From positions 1 to 9,770 of the forward strand of contig CANJEF010000029.1 in assembly GCA_947472965.1 (NCBI GenBank): 9,770 nt of DNA, given 5' to 3'. The notes below the pieces were generated by a model, which was not told the origin of the DNA, searched no databases, and saw only the letters and a program-made list of their open reading frames with translations. Shown in pieces: positions 1 to 7,426 of the stretch. Origin of the DNA: Sphingobacteriales bacterium. GTDB lineage: Bacteria; Bacteroidota; Bacteroidia; Chitinophagales; Chitinophagaceae. Within the stretch, counting starts at the first letter, position 1. Each line of letters starts with the position of its first letter. A program made the position numbers and the translations under genes.

Positions 1-23
1 ATTTTGCTCTTGGTAATATAAGT

Positions 24-1121
24 TTAATGCGCTCCCATCCAGAGTGCTCCTCCAATGCTGTTTCGAGATGATCCTGTAACGGAAGACAATACCGTTTCCT
101 CCTCACGCCACCTTAATACACCTAGCAGTGCCATAATAAGCGCTTCTTTGTATTCTACAATTACTGGCAGTGGAATATCAACTTGTACATTATATGGTGC
201 CAAGTAATATTGGATTCTAGATACCAACTGTTTATTAAATGCACCTCCCCCAGTTACCAATAGTTTTATGGATGAAGATTCATCAATTTCGCTGATGGAA
301 AAGCCATTAACAGCCTTCGCAACTTGCATGGCAATGTGCTCGACATACGTTGCCATCGAATCACTCGTATTCAACTTATGGGAAAGGATGAGTGGATAAA
401 CCACATCGGTGCCGAATTCATTTGCCAAGGACTTCGGTTTCTTTTCTTTGTAGTAGTCTAGCTGATTGAGTTCATTAAGCAGCGAATCATTTACCATCCC
501 CAATGATGCAATAGCACCATCCTCATCAAATTTTTTTTGTAGCTGCATACTTATCATGTTGAGCACCCTGTTTGCAGGACAAATATCAAAAGCCTGGTGT
601 AATTCATCTGTATGATAAGAGATATTTGCAATACCACCAATATTCAAAAAAAGAGTATGCGCTTGAAAAAGTAATTTTTCTCCTACGGGAACAATCGGTG
701 CACCTTGTCCACCAAGAGCCACATCCATCGACCGAAGATCAGAGACAACTGGCAATCCAGTTAACGCTGCAAGCGTTGCACCATCACCCAGTTGGGTGCT
801 AAATTTTCCTGGTTCATGAAAAACAGTATGACCATGAGAACATACCAAAAACACCTTATAACCCAACTCTTTTTCAGATATAAAACGATTGACCGCTTCG
901 CCAAGAAAATGCCCATACTCAGCATGCAACCTCACAAAATCGCGGGCACTTAACACATGAGCATTTGTCAAGCGTTGTTCCATATCCGCGGGATAAGAAA
1001 CACATGTAGACTCTAAAACAGAGAAAGTCCACTTTCCACCTTTCTCTTCAAACTCTACAAAGGCAATATCCAACCCATCTAAGGAACTCCCACTCATCAA
1101 ACCCAATACACGGTAAATCAT
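24..1121 (-). CDS. anmK: Anhydro-N-acetylmuramic acid kinase
   Basis: This enzyme hydrolyses the 1,6-anhydro ring of anhMurNAc and phosphorylates it with ATP to give MurNAc-6-phosphate, a cytoplasmic step of peptidoglycan recycling normally followed by the MurQ etherase. The 365-residue length is close to the usual 370 or so. Near the start (about residues 6-16) is the nucleotide-binding GLMSGSSLDG stretch. Residues 111-146 carry the family block from LGDGATLAALTG through ALGGQGAPIVP. AFDICPAN (177-184) occupies the place of the FDTGPGN motif, and D179 is the expected catalytic base. GGGAFN (291-296) and the SVTGSSR C-terminal segment (347-353) complete the family pattern. The ATG at 1121 puts the glycine-rich motif five residues in, as expected. 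The gene diverges from upp, and its stop is 23 nt from the left edge, where I see nothing further. The altered FDxGPGN motif is probably lineage-typical. The family assignment is firm. Confidence 0.95.
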   Translation of the reverse strand: MIYRVLGLMSGSSLDGLDIAFVEFEEKGGKWTFSVLESTCVSYPADMEQRLTNAHVLSARDFVRLHAEYGHFLGEAVNRFISEKELGYKVFLVCSHGHTVFHEPGKFSTQLGDGATLAALTGLPVVSDLRSMDVALGGQGAPIVPVGEKLLFQAHTLFLNIGGIANISYHTDELHQAFDICPANRVLNMISMQLQKKFDEDGAIASLGMVNDSLLNELNQLDYYKEKKPKSLANEFGTDVVYPLILSHKLNTSDSMATYVEHIAMQVAKAVNGFSISEIDESSSIKLLVTGGGAFNKQLVSRIQYYLAPYNVQVDIPLPVIVEYKEALIMALLGVLRWREEETVLSSVTGSSRNSIGGALWMGAH

Positions 1122-1189
1122 GTTATTTTTTTTAGTGGATTTTTATACGATAAATCATCTTTATTTATAGGATTTAAAACCAAAGGGGT

Positions 1190-1197
1190 TAGTTTTG
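1190..1197 (+). promoter_or_regulatory. Bacteroidota-type -7 promoter element for upp
   Basis: TAGTTTTG matches the Bacteroidota -7 consensus TAnnTTTG exactly. A start of transcription a few bases downstream would give a leader of roughly 28 nt before the ATG at 1231. The -33 element is not clear: the best candidate is TTTA at 1164-1167, 22 nt upstream, against a consensus of TTTG. The element covers the TTG at 1195-1197, so that TTG cannot be the translation start if this promoter is used. This is a pattern match only. Confidence 0.45.
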
Positions 1198-1230
1198 TCT
1201 TATACCCTACATCACAAAAATAAGCAATGT

Positions 1231-1881
1231 ATGATCATAAATTTGAGCGAACATCATTCACTTGTAAGTAATTGGATTGGCGAACTTCGACATACCAGTG
1301 TGCAACTTGACAGGATGCGTTTCAGAAGAAATATAGAGCGGATTGGCGAGGTTGCAGCCTATGAAATCAGCAAATTGCTTGCATTTGATGAAGTAGAAAT
1401 CAATACACCCCTCGGCATATCAAAACAAAAAGTGCTTAAGCAACAACCAGTGCTTGCAACAATTTTGCGCGCAGGACTGCCTCTGCACCAGGGCTTGCTG
1501 AATTATTTTGATATGGCAGACAATGCCTTTATTGCTGCTTACAGAAAGCATCATGCAGACGGAAGTTTTGAAATCAGTCTTGAATATATATCTTGCCCGC
1601 CACTCGAAAACAGAACAATTATACTTTGCGACCCAATGCTTGCAACTGGTGCTTCCCTGGTTAAAACGGTAGAGTTTCTTGGAAGAGAAGGTGCATTCAG
1701 TGAAATACACATAGTGTCTGTGATTGCCTGCACAGAAGGGATCGACTATGTAAGAAGAATTATTCCAAAGGCGAAAATATGGTGCGGGGATATTGATAGT
1801 GAGCTTACTGCAAAGGGCTACATCGTGCCAGGGTTGGGCGATGCGGGTGATCTTTGCTATGGAGAAAAAATTCAGTCATAA
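1231..1881 (+). CDS. upp: Uracil phosphoribosyltransferase
   Basis: UPRTase condenses uracil with PRPP to UMP in cytoplasmic pyrimidine salvage. The PRPP-binding loop DPMLATGAS is at residues 134-142 and the uracil-binding segment YIVPGLGDAGD at 197-207. ILRAGLPLHQG (78-88) is the conserved substrate-site block. The frame opens at a TTG at 1195, but I chose the ATG at 1231. It gives 216 residues, about the usual length, starts directly with the conserved MIINLSE stretch, and leaves the TAnnTTTG element upstream. No strong ribosome binding site precedes it, which is normal in this phylum. The C-terminus reads GDAGDLCYGEK rather than the GDAGD(R/K)xFGT of proteobacterial enzymes. I take this as a lineage variant. 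A PorP-like gene follows after 9 nt and is probably co-transcribed. Confidence 0.95.
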   Translation: MIINLSEHHSLVSNWIGELRHTSVQLDRMRFRRNIERIGEVAAYEISKLLAFDEVEINTPLGISKQKVLKQQPVLATILRAGLPLHQGLLNYFDMADNAFIAAYRKHHADGSFEISLEYISCPPLENRTIILCDPMLATGASLVKTVEFLGREGAFSEIHIVSVIACTEGIDYVRRIIPKAKIWCGDIDSELTAKGYIVPGLGDAGDLCYGEKIQS

Positions 1882-1890
1882 AAAAACTAC

Positions 1891-2919
1891 ATGCATTGCT
1901 TGAGATACAGTACAGTGGTCTTCTTGATTTTACTGATTTCAACCAGTAGTGAACTTGTTTATTCACAAGACCCCCATTTTTCTCAGTATTTTTCATCGCC
2001 TTTAACGCTAAATCCTGCCTATACCGGAAAATTTGATGGAGCATTTAGATTATCTGCAAACCAAAAAAATCAATGGCCTTCCATCAACAATGCATTCACA
2101 ACTTCTACGGTTGCTTATGATTTTTCAATATTCAACAATAGAATCGGGTATTACGACACTTGGGGTGTTGGTATTTTAGCTGTGAATGACAAAACCGGAA
2201 ACAATTTCATAAAAAATAATTTTTACAGCATTTCAACCGCCTATTCAAAAGCATTGGATGAAGATGGAAGAAACCAACTCACGCTAGGGTTTCAAGGAAC
2301 CGTGGCACAAAAAAAACTAGATATATCTGGAGCTGATTTTGAAGACGAGCTCAGTAGCGATGGATTCACTGGAAGCACGTCAGAATTTTTTGGAGCAAAT
2401 CCATTAACACTAAATTATTTTGATCTCAATGTTGGAATATTATATGCCATGAGTACAAATGATGAAAATAGCATTTATGTTGGTGGATCATTTTACCATG
2501 TAAATAAGCCAAATGATTCTTTTCAAGGCGGTACTCTTTCACTCAACCCAAGAACAACAATACATGGGGGAACTTATTTGCCAATGGGATTATACAGCTC
2601 ATTTAACGCTAGCTTCATTTATCAAAACCAGGCGAATGCATCTGAGTTTCTTGGTGGCGCTGCGCTTTCCCACAATCTTAATCAGAATTATGACAGTCCA
2701 ACAGAGCTTTACGCAGGTGCTTGGTACAGGATTGGAGATGCGATCATACCATACTTAGCACTAGAAACAAAAGGCATAAGGGTTGGTTTTACCTATGATA
2801 TTAATATTTCATCCCTGAGGCCAGCTTCAATGAGTAGAGGTGGCGCTGAAATATCAATTATGTATACTGCTAAATTTAGAGACCCATTCAAGAAAAGAAT
2901 AAACTGTCCCAAATACTAA
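1891..2919 (+). CDS. PorP/SprF family type IX secretion-associated outer-membrane protein
   Basis: The 342-residue product has an N-terminal signal peptide (hydrophobic core about residues 8-18) with a likely cleavage after S25. The mature protein begins with the PorP/SprF signature QDPHFSQYFSSPLTLNPAYTG. The rest is rich in alternating aromatic and polar strands, as in an outer-membrane beta-barrel. It ends in INCPKY, like the Cys-Pro-Arg/Lys-aromatic end common in the family. Family members are named for PorP (gingipain secretion) and SprF (surface delivery of the adhesin SprB). Many paralogs sit next to large secreted adhesin genes, but here the neighbours are upp and a transporter. It could be the core PorP or a paralog. 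The sequence alone does not decide, so I give no symbol. It starts 9 nt after upp, so it is probably read from the upp promoter. Confidence 0.9.
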   Translation: MHCLRYSTVVFLILLISTSSELVYSQDPHFSQYFSSPLTLNPAYTGKFDGAFRLSANQKNQWPSINNAFTTSTVAYDFSIFNNRIGYYDTWGVGILAVNDKTGNNFIKNNFYSISTAYSKALDEDGRNQLTLGFQGTVAQKKLDISGADFEDELSSDGFTGSTSEFFGANPLTLNYFDLNVGILYAMSTNDENSIYVGGSFYHVNKPNDSFQGGTLSLNPRTTIHGGTYLPMGLYSSFNASFIYQNQANASEFLGGAALSHNLNQNYDSPTELYAGAWYRIGDAIIPYLALETKGIRVGFTYDINISSLRPASMSRGGAEISIMYTAKFRDPFKKRINCPKY

Positions 2920-2926
2920 AGTATTG

Positions 2927-4435
2927 CTACTTCATGGTCATTAAAAATGGAAGCAAGTAGTAGGTAAACAATAAAATCAACACAACACTAATTACATTCA
3001 TAATCAGTCCTGCAGTTAACATTTCTTTCAACCTGATATGGCCACTGGAGAATACAATTGCGTTGGGAGGTGTCCCCATCGGCAACATGGAAGCACAACT
3101 CGCTGCCAATGTCATTGGTATTCCTAACAACAGTGGATCCATGTTCAAGGAAGCAGCCATTCCAGTTACTACGGGTGCTAGAACAATTACTTGGGCAACA
3201 TTGCTCATTATTTCACTGAGCATAATGGACAATATTGCAATGCCAATTATAAGTATAAAAATGGAACTCCCGTTTGCAAATGCTGCCATCCAATTTCCTA
3301 AAAGAGCTATCAAACCCGATTTTTCCAAGCCACTTGCCAGGGCCATCCCACCTCCGAAAAGCAAGAGAATACCCCAAGCCATTTTAGAAGTATCCGACCA
3401 CAATAAGATTCGTTCGTTTTTATGAAATGACTTTCCGGAAGGCGTTAAAAACATCAGTAATGCGCCAAATACGGCAATCATATTATCATCCAATTTAACA
3501 AGACCCAATTGATTGATAAATCCCCTTGTTATCCATAAGGAAGCAGTAATCAAAAAAATAGCAAGCACCCTTTTTTCAGGAGTTGCCATGGGGCCTAGTT
3601 TATTCAATTCATCCTTTACAAGCGTATTCATTTCCAGGCTTGATTGAATTTTATTTGGATATAAATTGACCAATAAAAAATACAAGGAAAACAAGAGTAA
3701 AATTGCAATGGGGGTGCATATCAACGACCAGCTTAAAAAAGGAATATCATAACCATACTGATTACTGATAAATGACACAAAAGCAACATTGGGAGGTGTA
3801 CCAATAATAGTTGCTATTCCTCCATAGTTTGAAGCATAGGCAATGCTAAGCATAATACAAAGCGAGAAATTTTTTGCATTTCGGCTACCTATATTCATGT
3901 TTTCCACAACAGCAATCACCGAGTGTGCAATGGGAAACATCATCATGGTGGTAGCCGTATTGCTAAGCCACATACTTATCAATCCTGTTGAGAGAATGAA
4001 TCCGAGAATAATCTTATTGCCTCCGGTTCCGGTAAAGCGAATTATATTTAGTGCAATCCTTGTATGGAGGTTCCATTTTTCAATACCAAGGCCAATCATG
4101 AAACCACCCATGAAGAGAAAAATCACTTCATTTGAATAAGACACTGCAACTGCTGAAAATTTTGAGATGCCCAACAACGGAAAAATAATCAATGGGAGAA
4201 GAGCAACAATTGGCATGGGAAGTGCTTCACTAATCCACCATGATATCATTAGCACTGCTACTGCCAGTACCTTACAGGGAATGGGGTCCAATCCAAATGG
4301 ATTACTCCAGAAAAAGAAAAGGAACAAAGCAGGCCCGATTAAAAAATACAAATAAGACCCTACTCCAGATTGCTGTTTTTTATCCAATGGGACATTTTTA
4401 CTGAAGTTAATCAAATATCCAAAATACAACATCAT
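2927..4435 (-). CDS. SLC13/DASS family sodium-coupled anion or dicarboxylate symporter
   Basis: This is a polytopic inner-membrane transporter of the divalent anion:Na+ symporter family, which carries dicarboxylates, citrate or sulfate. The family's inverted repeat is visible. Numbering residues from the upstream GTG at 4489, the first half has LSNTATTMMMFP (SNT at 176-178) followed by IGTPPN (229-234). The second half has SEIMSNVAQ (SNV at 429-431) followed by MGTPPN (471-476). More than ten hydrophobic segments are present. The second motif reads SNV instead of the usual SNT. The start is uncertain: GTG 4489, ATG 4486, ATG 4435, ATG 4432 and TTG 4387 are all in frame. The earliest ones give a Cys-rich polar tail unlike the family, so I used 4435, although 4387 would put the first membrane helix nearest the N-terminus. 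It converges on the PorP-like gene with a 7-nt gap and diverges from the EI24-like gene. The substrate cannot be told from sequence. Confidence 0.9.
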   Translation of the reverse strand: MMLYFGYLINFSKNVPLDKKQQSGVGSYLYFLIGPALFLFFFWSNPFGLDPIPCKVLAVAVLMISWWISEALPMPIVALLPLIIFPLLGISKFSAVAVSYSNEVIFLFMGGFMIGLGIEKWNLHTRIALNIIRFTGTGGNKIILGFILSTGLISMWLSNTATTMMMFPIAHSVIAVVENMNIGSRNAKNFSLCIMLSIAYASNYGGIATIIGTPPNVAFVSFISNQYGYDIPFLSWSLICTPIAILLLFSLYFLLVNLYPNKIQSSLEMNTLVKDELNKLGPMATPEKRVLAIFLITASLWITRGFINQLGLVKLDDNMIAVFGALLMFLTPSGKSFHKNERILLWSDTSKMAWGILLLFGGGMALASGLEKSGLIALLGNWMAAFANGSSIFILIIGIAILSIMLSEIMSNVAQVIVLAPVVTGMAASLNMDPLLLGIPMTLAASCASMLPMGTPPNAIVFSSGHIRLKEMLTAGLIMNVISVVLILLFTYYLLPFLMTMK

Positions 4436-4502
4436 GTTGATTAAATGACAACAGTCATGATTCGATATTATTGTGTATTTTGCCATCACTCAAACAAGCC
4501 TA

Positions 4503-5276
4503 TTGCTAAAGGAAATTGTCATATCCATTCAGTCATACTTCCAGGCCCATGAATTCATCAGACAACATAAGTTGTGGAAGTGGATTATCATACCAGGCAT
4601 CTTTTATGCTGTCCTTTTTGCCATCAGTATGTACTTTTTTGGGAAATCAGCCAATTCGGTAATTGCCTATCTAACCATTGAAACAGGTCTCCAAACGTGG
4701 TTGACAAAACTAGAAAGTAGCCTACTCGGCTTCCTTTTTACTGTGGCTGGAATTATTCTCTGGCTCATTCTAATGCTACTTTACTTTTCCCTTTTTAAAT
4801 ACATTTGGCTCATTGTAGGAGCCCCTGTTTTTTCTTATCTCAGTGAAAAAACATCAGCAATTATTGAAGGCAAGGAATCAAAATTTGAATTAAAACAATA
4901 TTTATCAGATGTAAGTAGAGGCATAAAGATGGCGGCACGCAATACCATTTGGCAAACAGTTTACATATTTTCCATATTCTTTCTTTCCTTCCTTCCGATA
5001 GTAGGTTGGGCATCCCCCATCTTGGCTGCACTGATTGAATGTTATTATTATGGATTTTCCATGCTCGACTACTCATGTGAAAGGAATAAAATGAGTACCG
5101 GGCAAAGCATCGAATTTATTGGTCAACACAAAGGCCTTGCCATTGGAAATGGAATCATCTTTTATTTGATGCATTTTGTTGTGGTGATTGGCTGGGTTCT
5201 TGCGCCAGCATATGCCGTTATTGCAGGAACAATTAGTATGCATCAAATAAAGAAAATTGAAAACCCCAATCGATAA
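4503..5276 (+). CDS. EI24 domain (CysZ-like) integral membrane protein
   Basis: This is a 257-residue membrane protein resembling the EI24/CysZ family (Pfam EI24), whose bacterial member CysZ takes up sulfate. Counting from the TTG, hydrophobic segments lie around residues 24-46 (after KLWKWIIIPG), 73-110, 145-175 and 218-243. Between the second and third is a polar loop with KFELKQYLSDVSRG. No in-frame ATG precedes the first membrane segment; the candidates are GTG at 4473 and TTG at 4503. I chose the TTG because it gives MLKEIVISIQSYF, the way I remember relatives beginning, and because it removes the overlap with the divergent transporter gene. The short RsmI-like gene follows after 9 nt, so the two probably form an operon. 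Sulfate transport is possible but not shown: the Bacteroidota proteins are distant from proteobacterial CysZ. Confidence 0.8.
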   Translation: MLKEIVISIQSYFQAHEFIRQHKLWKWIIIPGIFYAVLFAISMYFFGKSANSVIAYLTIETGLQTWLTKLESSLLGFLFTVAGIILWLILMLLYFSLFKYIWLIVGAPVFSYLSEKTSAIIEGKESKFELKQYLSDVSRGIKMAARNTIWQTVYIFSIFFLSFLPIVGWASPILAALIECYYYGFSMLDYSCERNKMSTGQSIEFIGQHKGLAIGNGIIFYLMHFVVVIGWVLAPAYAVIAGTISMHQIKKIENPNR

Positions 5277-5285
5277 AGCTACTTC

Positions 5286-5984
5286 ATGAAAGGAACAATC
5301 TATCTTATTCCAATCGCTATTGCAGAAGATGGGTTTGATGCAATCCCCTCATATATAAACGAAAAAATAAATCAGTGCGACGTTTTTTTTGCAGAAAACA
5401 TCCGAACAGCGAGGAGGGCCTTTAAAAAAATAGATCCCAAATTCAATATAGATAGCAAGGAATGGATTGAAATTGAAAATAAAGAGCTGGATTTCATGAA
5501 CTTGTTTTCTGATTATATTTTACAAGGAAAAAAAATCGGAATCGTTAGCGAGTCAGGGTGTCCGGGCATTGCGGATCCGGGACAAAAGCTGGTTGCCGAA
5601 GCTCAAAAAATGGGAGCATCTGTAGTGCCAATTAGTGGACCAAGTTCTATTTTATTGACATTAATGGCAAGCGGCATGAATGGTCAGGGATTTTCATTCC
5701 ACGGATACCTGCCAGTGGAAAAGACCGAGAGAGAAAAGAAAATAAAAGAATTTGAAAAAAAATCAATTGTCGAAAACCATTCACAGATTTTCATAGAGAC
5801 GCCCTACAGAAACAACCAACTATTGGAGTCATTTATGAAATCATGTGTTCCGGAAACAAGACTTTGCATAGGCCTGAATCTTACAGCCAAAGATGAATGG
5901 GTGAGAACTATGACAATTTCAGAATGGAAAAAAAATATACCGGCTCTTCCAAAAGAGCCGGCAATATTTATATTAGGGAAATAA
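5286..5984 (+). CDS. Short RsmI-like SAM-dependent methyltransferase (tetrapyrrole methylase fold)
   Basis: The 232-residue product belongs to the family of RsmI (COG0313), which 2'-O-methylates C1402 of 16S rRNA. Family blocks in order are GTIYLIPIAIAE (3-14), VFFAENIRTARR (33-44), the SAM-binding IGIVSESGCPGIADPG (84-99), VVPISGPSSILLTLMASG (113-130), FSFHGYLP (136-143), IFIETPYRNNQLLESF (168-183) and PAIFIL (225-230). Two features differ from true RsmI. The TPIGNL motif near the start is replaced by IPIAIAE, and the protein ends where RsmI (about 286 residues in E. coli) has an extra C-terminal domain. I read it as the shorter paralog found in Bacteroidota, target unknown, so no symbol is given. 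It starts 9 nt after the EI24-like gene. Its last codons contain the terminator of the convergent peptidase gene. Confidence 0.85.
   Translation: MKGTIYLIPIAIAEDGFDAIPSYINEKINQCDVFFAENIRTARRAFKKIDPKFNIDSKEWIEIENKELDFMNLFSDYILQGKKIGIVSESGCPGIADPGQKLVAEAQKMGASVVPISGPSSILLTLMASGMNGQGFSFHGYLPVEKTEREKKIKEFEKKSIVENHSQIFIETPYRNNQLLESFMKSCVPETRLCIGLNLTAKDEWVRTMTISEWKKNIPALPKEPAIFILGK
5928..5961 (-). terminator. Rho-independent terminator of the M28 peptidase gene, inside the convergent methyltransferase CDS
   Basis: CCGGCTCTT (5940-5948) and AAGAGCCGG (5953-5961) form a perfect 9-bp, mostly G+C stem with a 4-nt loop. Read on the minus strand, the hairpin is followed by TATA and then eight T (5935-5928), the classic intrinsic terminator layout. 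It begins 48 nt past the stop of the minus-strand peptidase gene (6010). On the plus strand no U-tract follows the stem directly, only a loosely AT-rich stretch, so termination should be mainly in the minus direction. The stem encodes residues 219-226 (PALPKEPA) of the methyltransferase. Confidence 0.8.
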
Positions 5985-6009
5985 TAGTAAAAGGAAGCAC
6001 CCTGTCTTA

Positions 6010-7386
6010 TTATAGTCCGTACTGACTAACCAAATAAATCATGTTCGCCATCACTACTGCACCCAAATTCAATTCGCGTTCGCTTACCGCTTCGAATACG
6101 TCAGTTTTTGCATGATGCAAATCCATATATCGCTGGGTGTCTGGATTCAGTCCAATCATAGCCGTTCCCAATGCCCTTAAGGGGCCTATATCAGCACCGC
6201 CACCACCTTCAGTAAATTCAGTAGCAGTGTATGGGGAAAATAGGGGTTTCCATGAGAGCAGTTTTTCTTTTTGGGAAGGATGCATAGTAAAGCCAAATCC
6301 ACGTGGGGTGAAACCACCTGCATCACTCTCCATGGCCATGATGAATTTTTTGTTTTCTTTTTTTGCAGCCTCCGCGTATGCGGTGCCTCCTCTTAAGCCA
6401 TTCTCTTCATTCATAAACATAACAGCCCTGATGGTTCTCTTCGGTTTCAATCCAAGCGCTTTCATTGCGCGGATGATCTCAATGCTTTGTACGCATCCAG
6501 TTCCATCATCATGGGCCCCTTCTGCAAGATCCCAACTATCGAGGTGTCCTCCAACGGTGATTACTTCATCAGGAAAATCTGAACCGCGTATTTCACCCAC
6601 TACATTGAAGGATGGTTCGTCGGGAAGCATAACGCAATTGGTTTTAAAATAAATATTTTTCACCTTGCCACTTGCGATCGCGTTGCTCAACTCAACGGCA
6701 CCATTTGTACTGATTGCAACAGCAGGTATTTTGGGTTTGTCCTCATCATAACGAGTTGCTCCCGTATGTGGGTTGTCATCCAACACAGGAGACAATGTTC
6801 TTACAATCACCCCAACGGCACCCATTGAAGCAGCTTTGGAGGGGCCTTGTCCACGGTAAGCACCTGCTTCACCATAGGCCTTGAATGTGTTAATGTAACG
6901 GGGGTCCATCCGGAAATTATAAAACACAATTTTGCCATTTACTTTGTCGGGGCCCAATGCCTCTAGTTCTTTGAAATTTTTCACTTCTACCACTTGGGCT
7001 GTAATGCCACTAGAAGGAGTGCCCACAGCATTTCCAAGCGATACAATATTCAAGTTCATTGATTTGCCATCAATAAGTAAGGCTTTGCCCACTTCCTTTT
7101 CACCCCTAACCCAATGCGGCACCATACAAGGCTGAAGAAAAACAGTATCGGCACCAGCTTCCCTTAACATGCGGGCCGTCTCTTCAACAGCCTTTGCAGC
7201 TCCAGCAGAGCCAGACAATCTAGGTCCAACTTTTTTGCATAGAAAACGCAGGTTGGAATAAGCAGTACCATTCATGAAAATTTCATCAGAAATACGTTTA
7301 AACATAATGGAATCGTTTGATTCCTGTGCAAAAGCAGAAGCGGCAAATAATAAGCATGCAATAGCGAAAGATGTCATTTTTGTCAT
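6010..7386 (-). CDS. Secreted M28-family zinc peptidase (carboxypeptidase Q-like)
   Basis: This is an exported exopeptidase of clan MH with a two-zinc active site. It has 458 residues. A signal peptide covers about residues 1-20, with cleavage at AFA/QES, so it acts in the periplasm or outside. An inserted PA-type domain lies around 105-245 (GPSKAASMGAVGVIV at 181-195). The catalytic domain shows GGHLDSWD (H281, first zinc ligand, and D283), AHDDGTG (D293, bridging), MNEENG (E327 catalytic base, E328 ligand), AMESDAGG (D355) and LHHAKTD (H424 or H425). All ligands expected for an active enzyme are present. The layout most resembles plasma glutamate carboxypeptidase (carboxypeptidase Q), but substrate specificity is not readable. 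I kept the ATG at 7386; the ATG three codons later would also leave an intact signal peptide. It stands alone on this strand, with a terminator at 5928-5961 and a possible promoter at 7427-7460. Confidence 0.92.
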   Translation of the reverse strand: MTKMTSFAIACLLFAASAFAQESNDSIMFKRISDEIFMNGTAYSNLRFLCKKVGPRLSGSAGAAKAVEETARMLREAGADTVFLQPCMVPHWVRGEKEVGKALLIDGKSMNLNIVSLGNAVGTPSSGITAQVVEVKNFKELEALGPDKVNGKIVFYNFRMDPRYINTFKAYGEAGAYRGQGPSKAASMGAVGVIVRTLSPVLDDNPHTGATRYDEDKPKIPAVAISTNGAVELSNAIASGKVKNIYFKTNCVMLPDEPSFNVVGEIRGSDFPDEVITVGGHLDSWDLAEGAHDDGTGCVQSIEIIRAMKALGLKPKRTIRAVMFMNEENGLRGGTAYAEAAKKENKKFIMAMESDAGGFTPRGFGFTMHPSQKEKLLSWKPLFSPYTATEFTEGGGGADIGPLRALGTAMIGLNPDTQRYMDLHHAKTDVFEAVSERELNLGAVVMANMIYLVSQYGL

Positions 7387-7426
7387 ATCGGTGGCTTTAT
7401 GAGTTTGGATGAGTTAATTGTGATAC

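Noticed and set aside
2912..2925. AATAC/GTATT hairpin between the PorP-like and transporter stop codons
   Set aside because: A 5-bp, AT-rich stem with no T-tract on either strand.
4476..4482. TATTTTG as a -7 element for the EI24-like gene
   Set aside because: It is one base short of TAnnTTTG, and no TTTG lies at the right distance upstream.
6137..6652. 171-codon open frame on the plus strand, opposite the M28 peptidase gene
   Set aside because: It lies wholly antisense to a gene with full catalytic motifs, and its translation resembles no family I know and is low in complexity.
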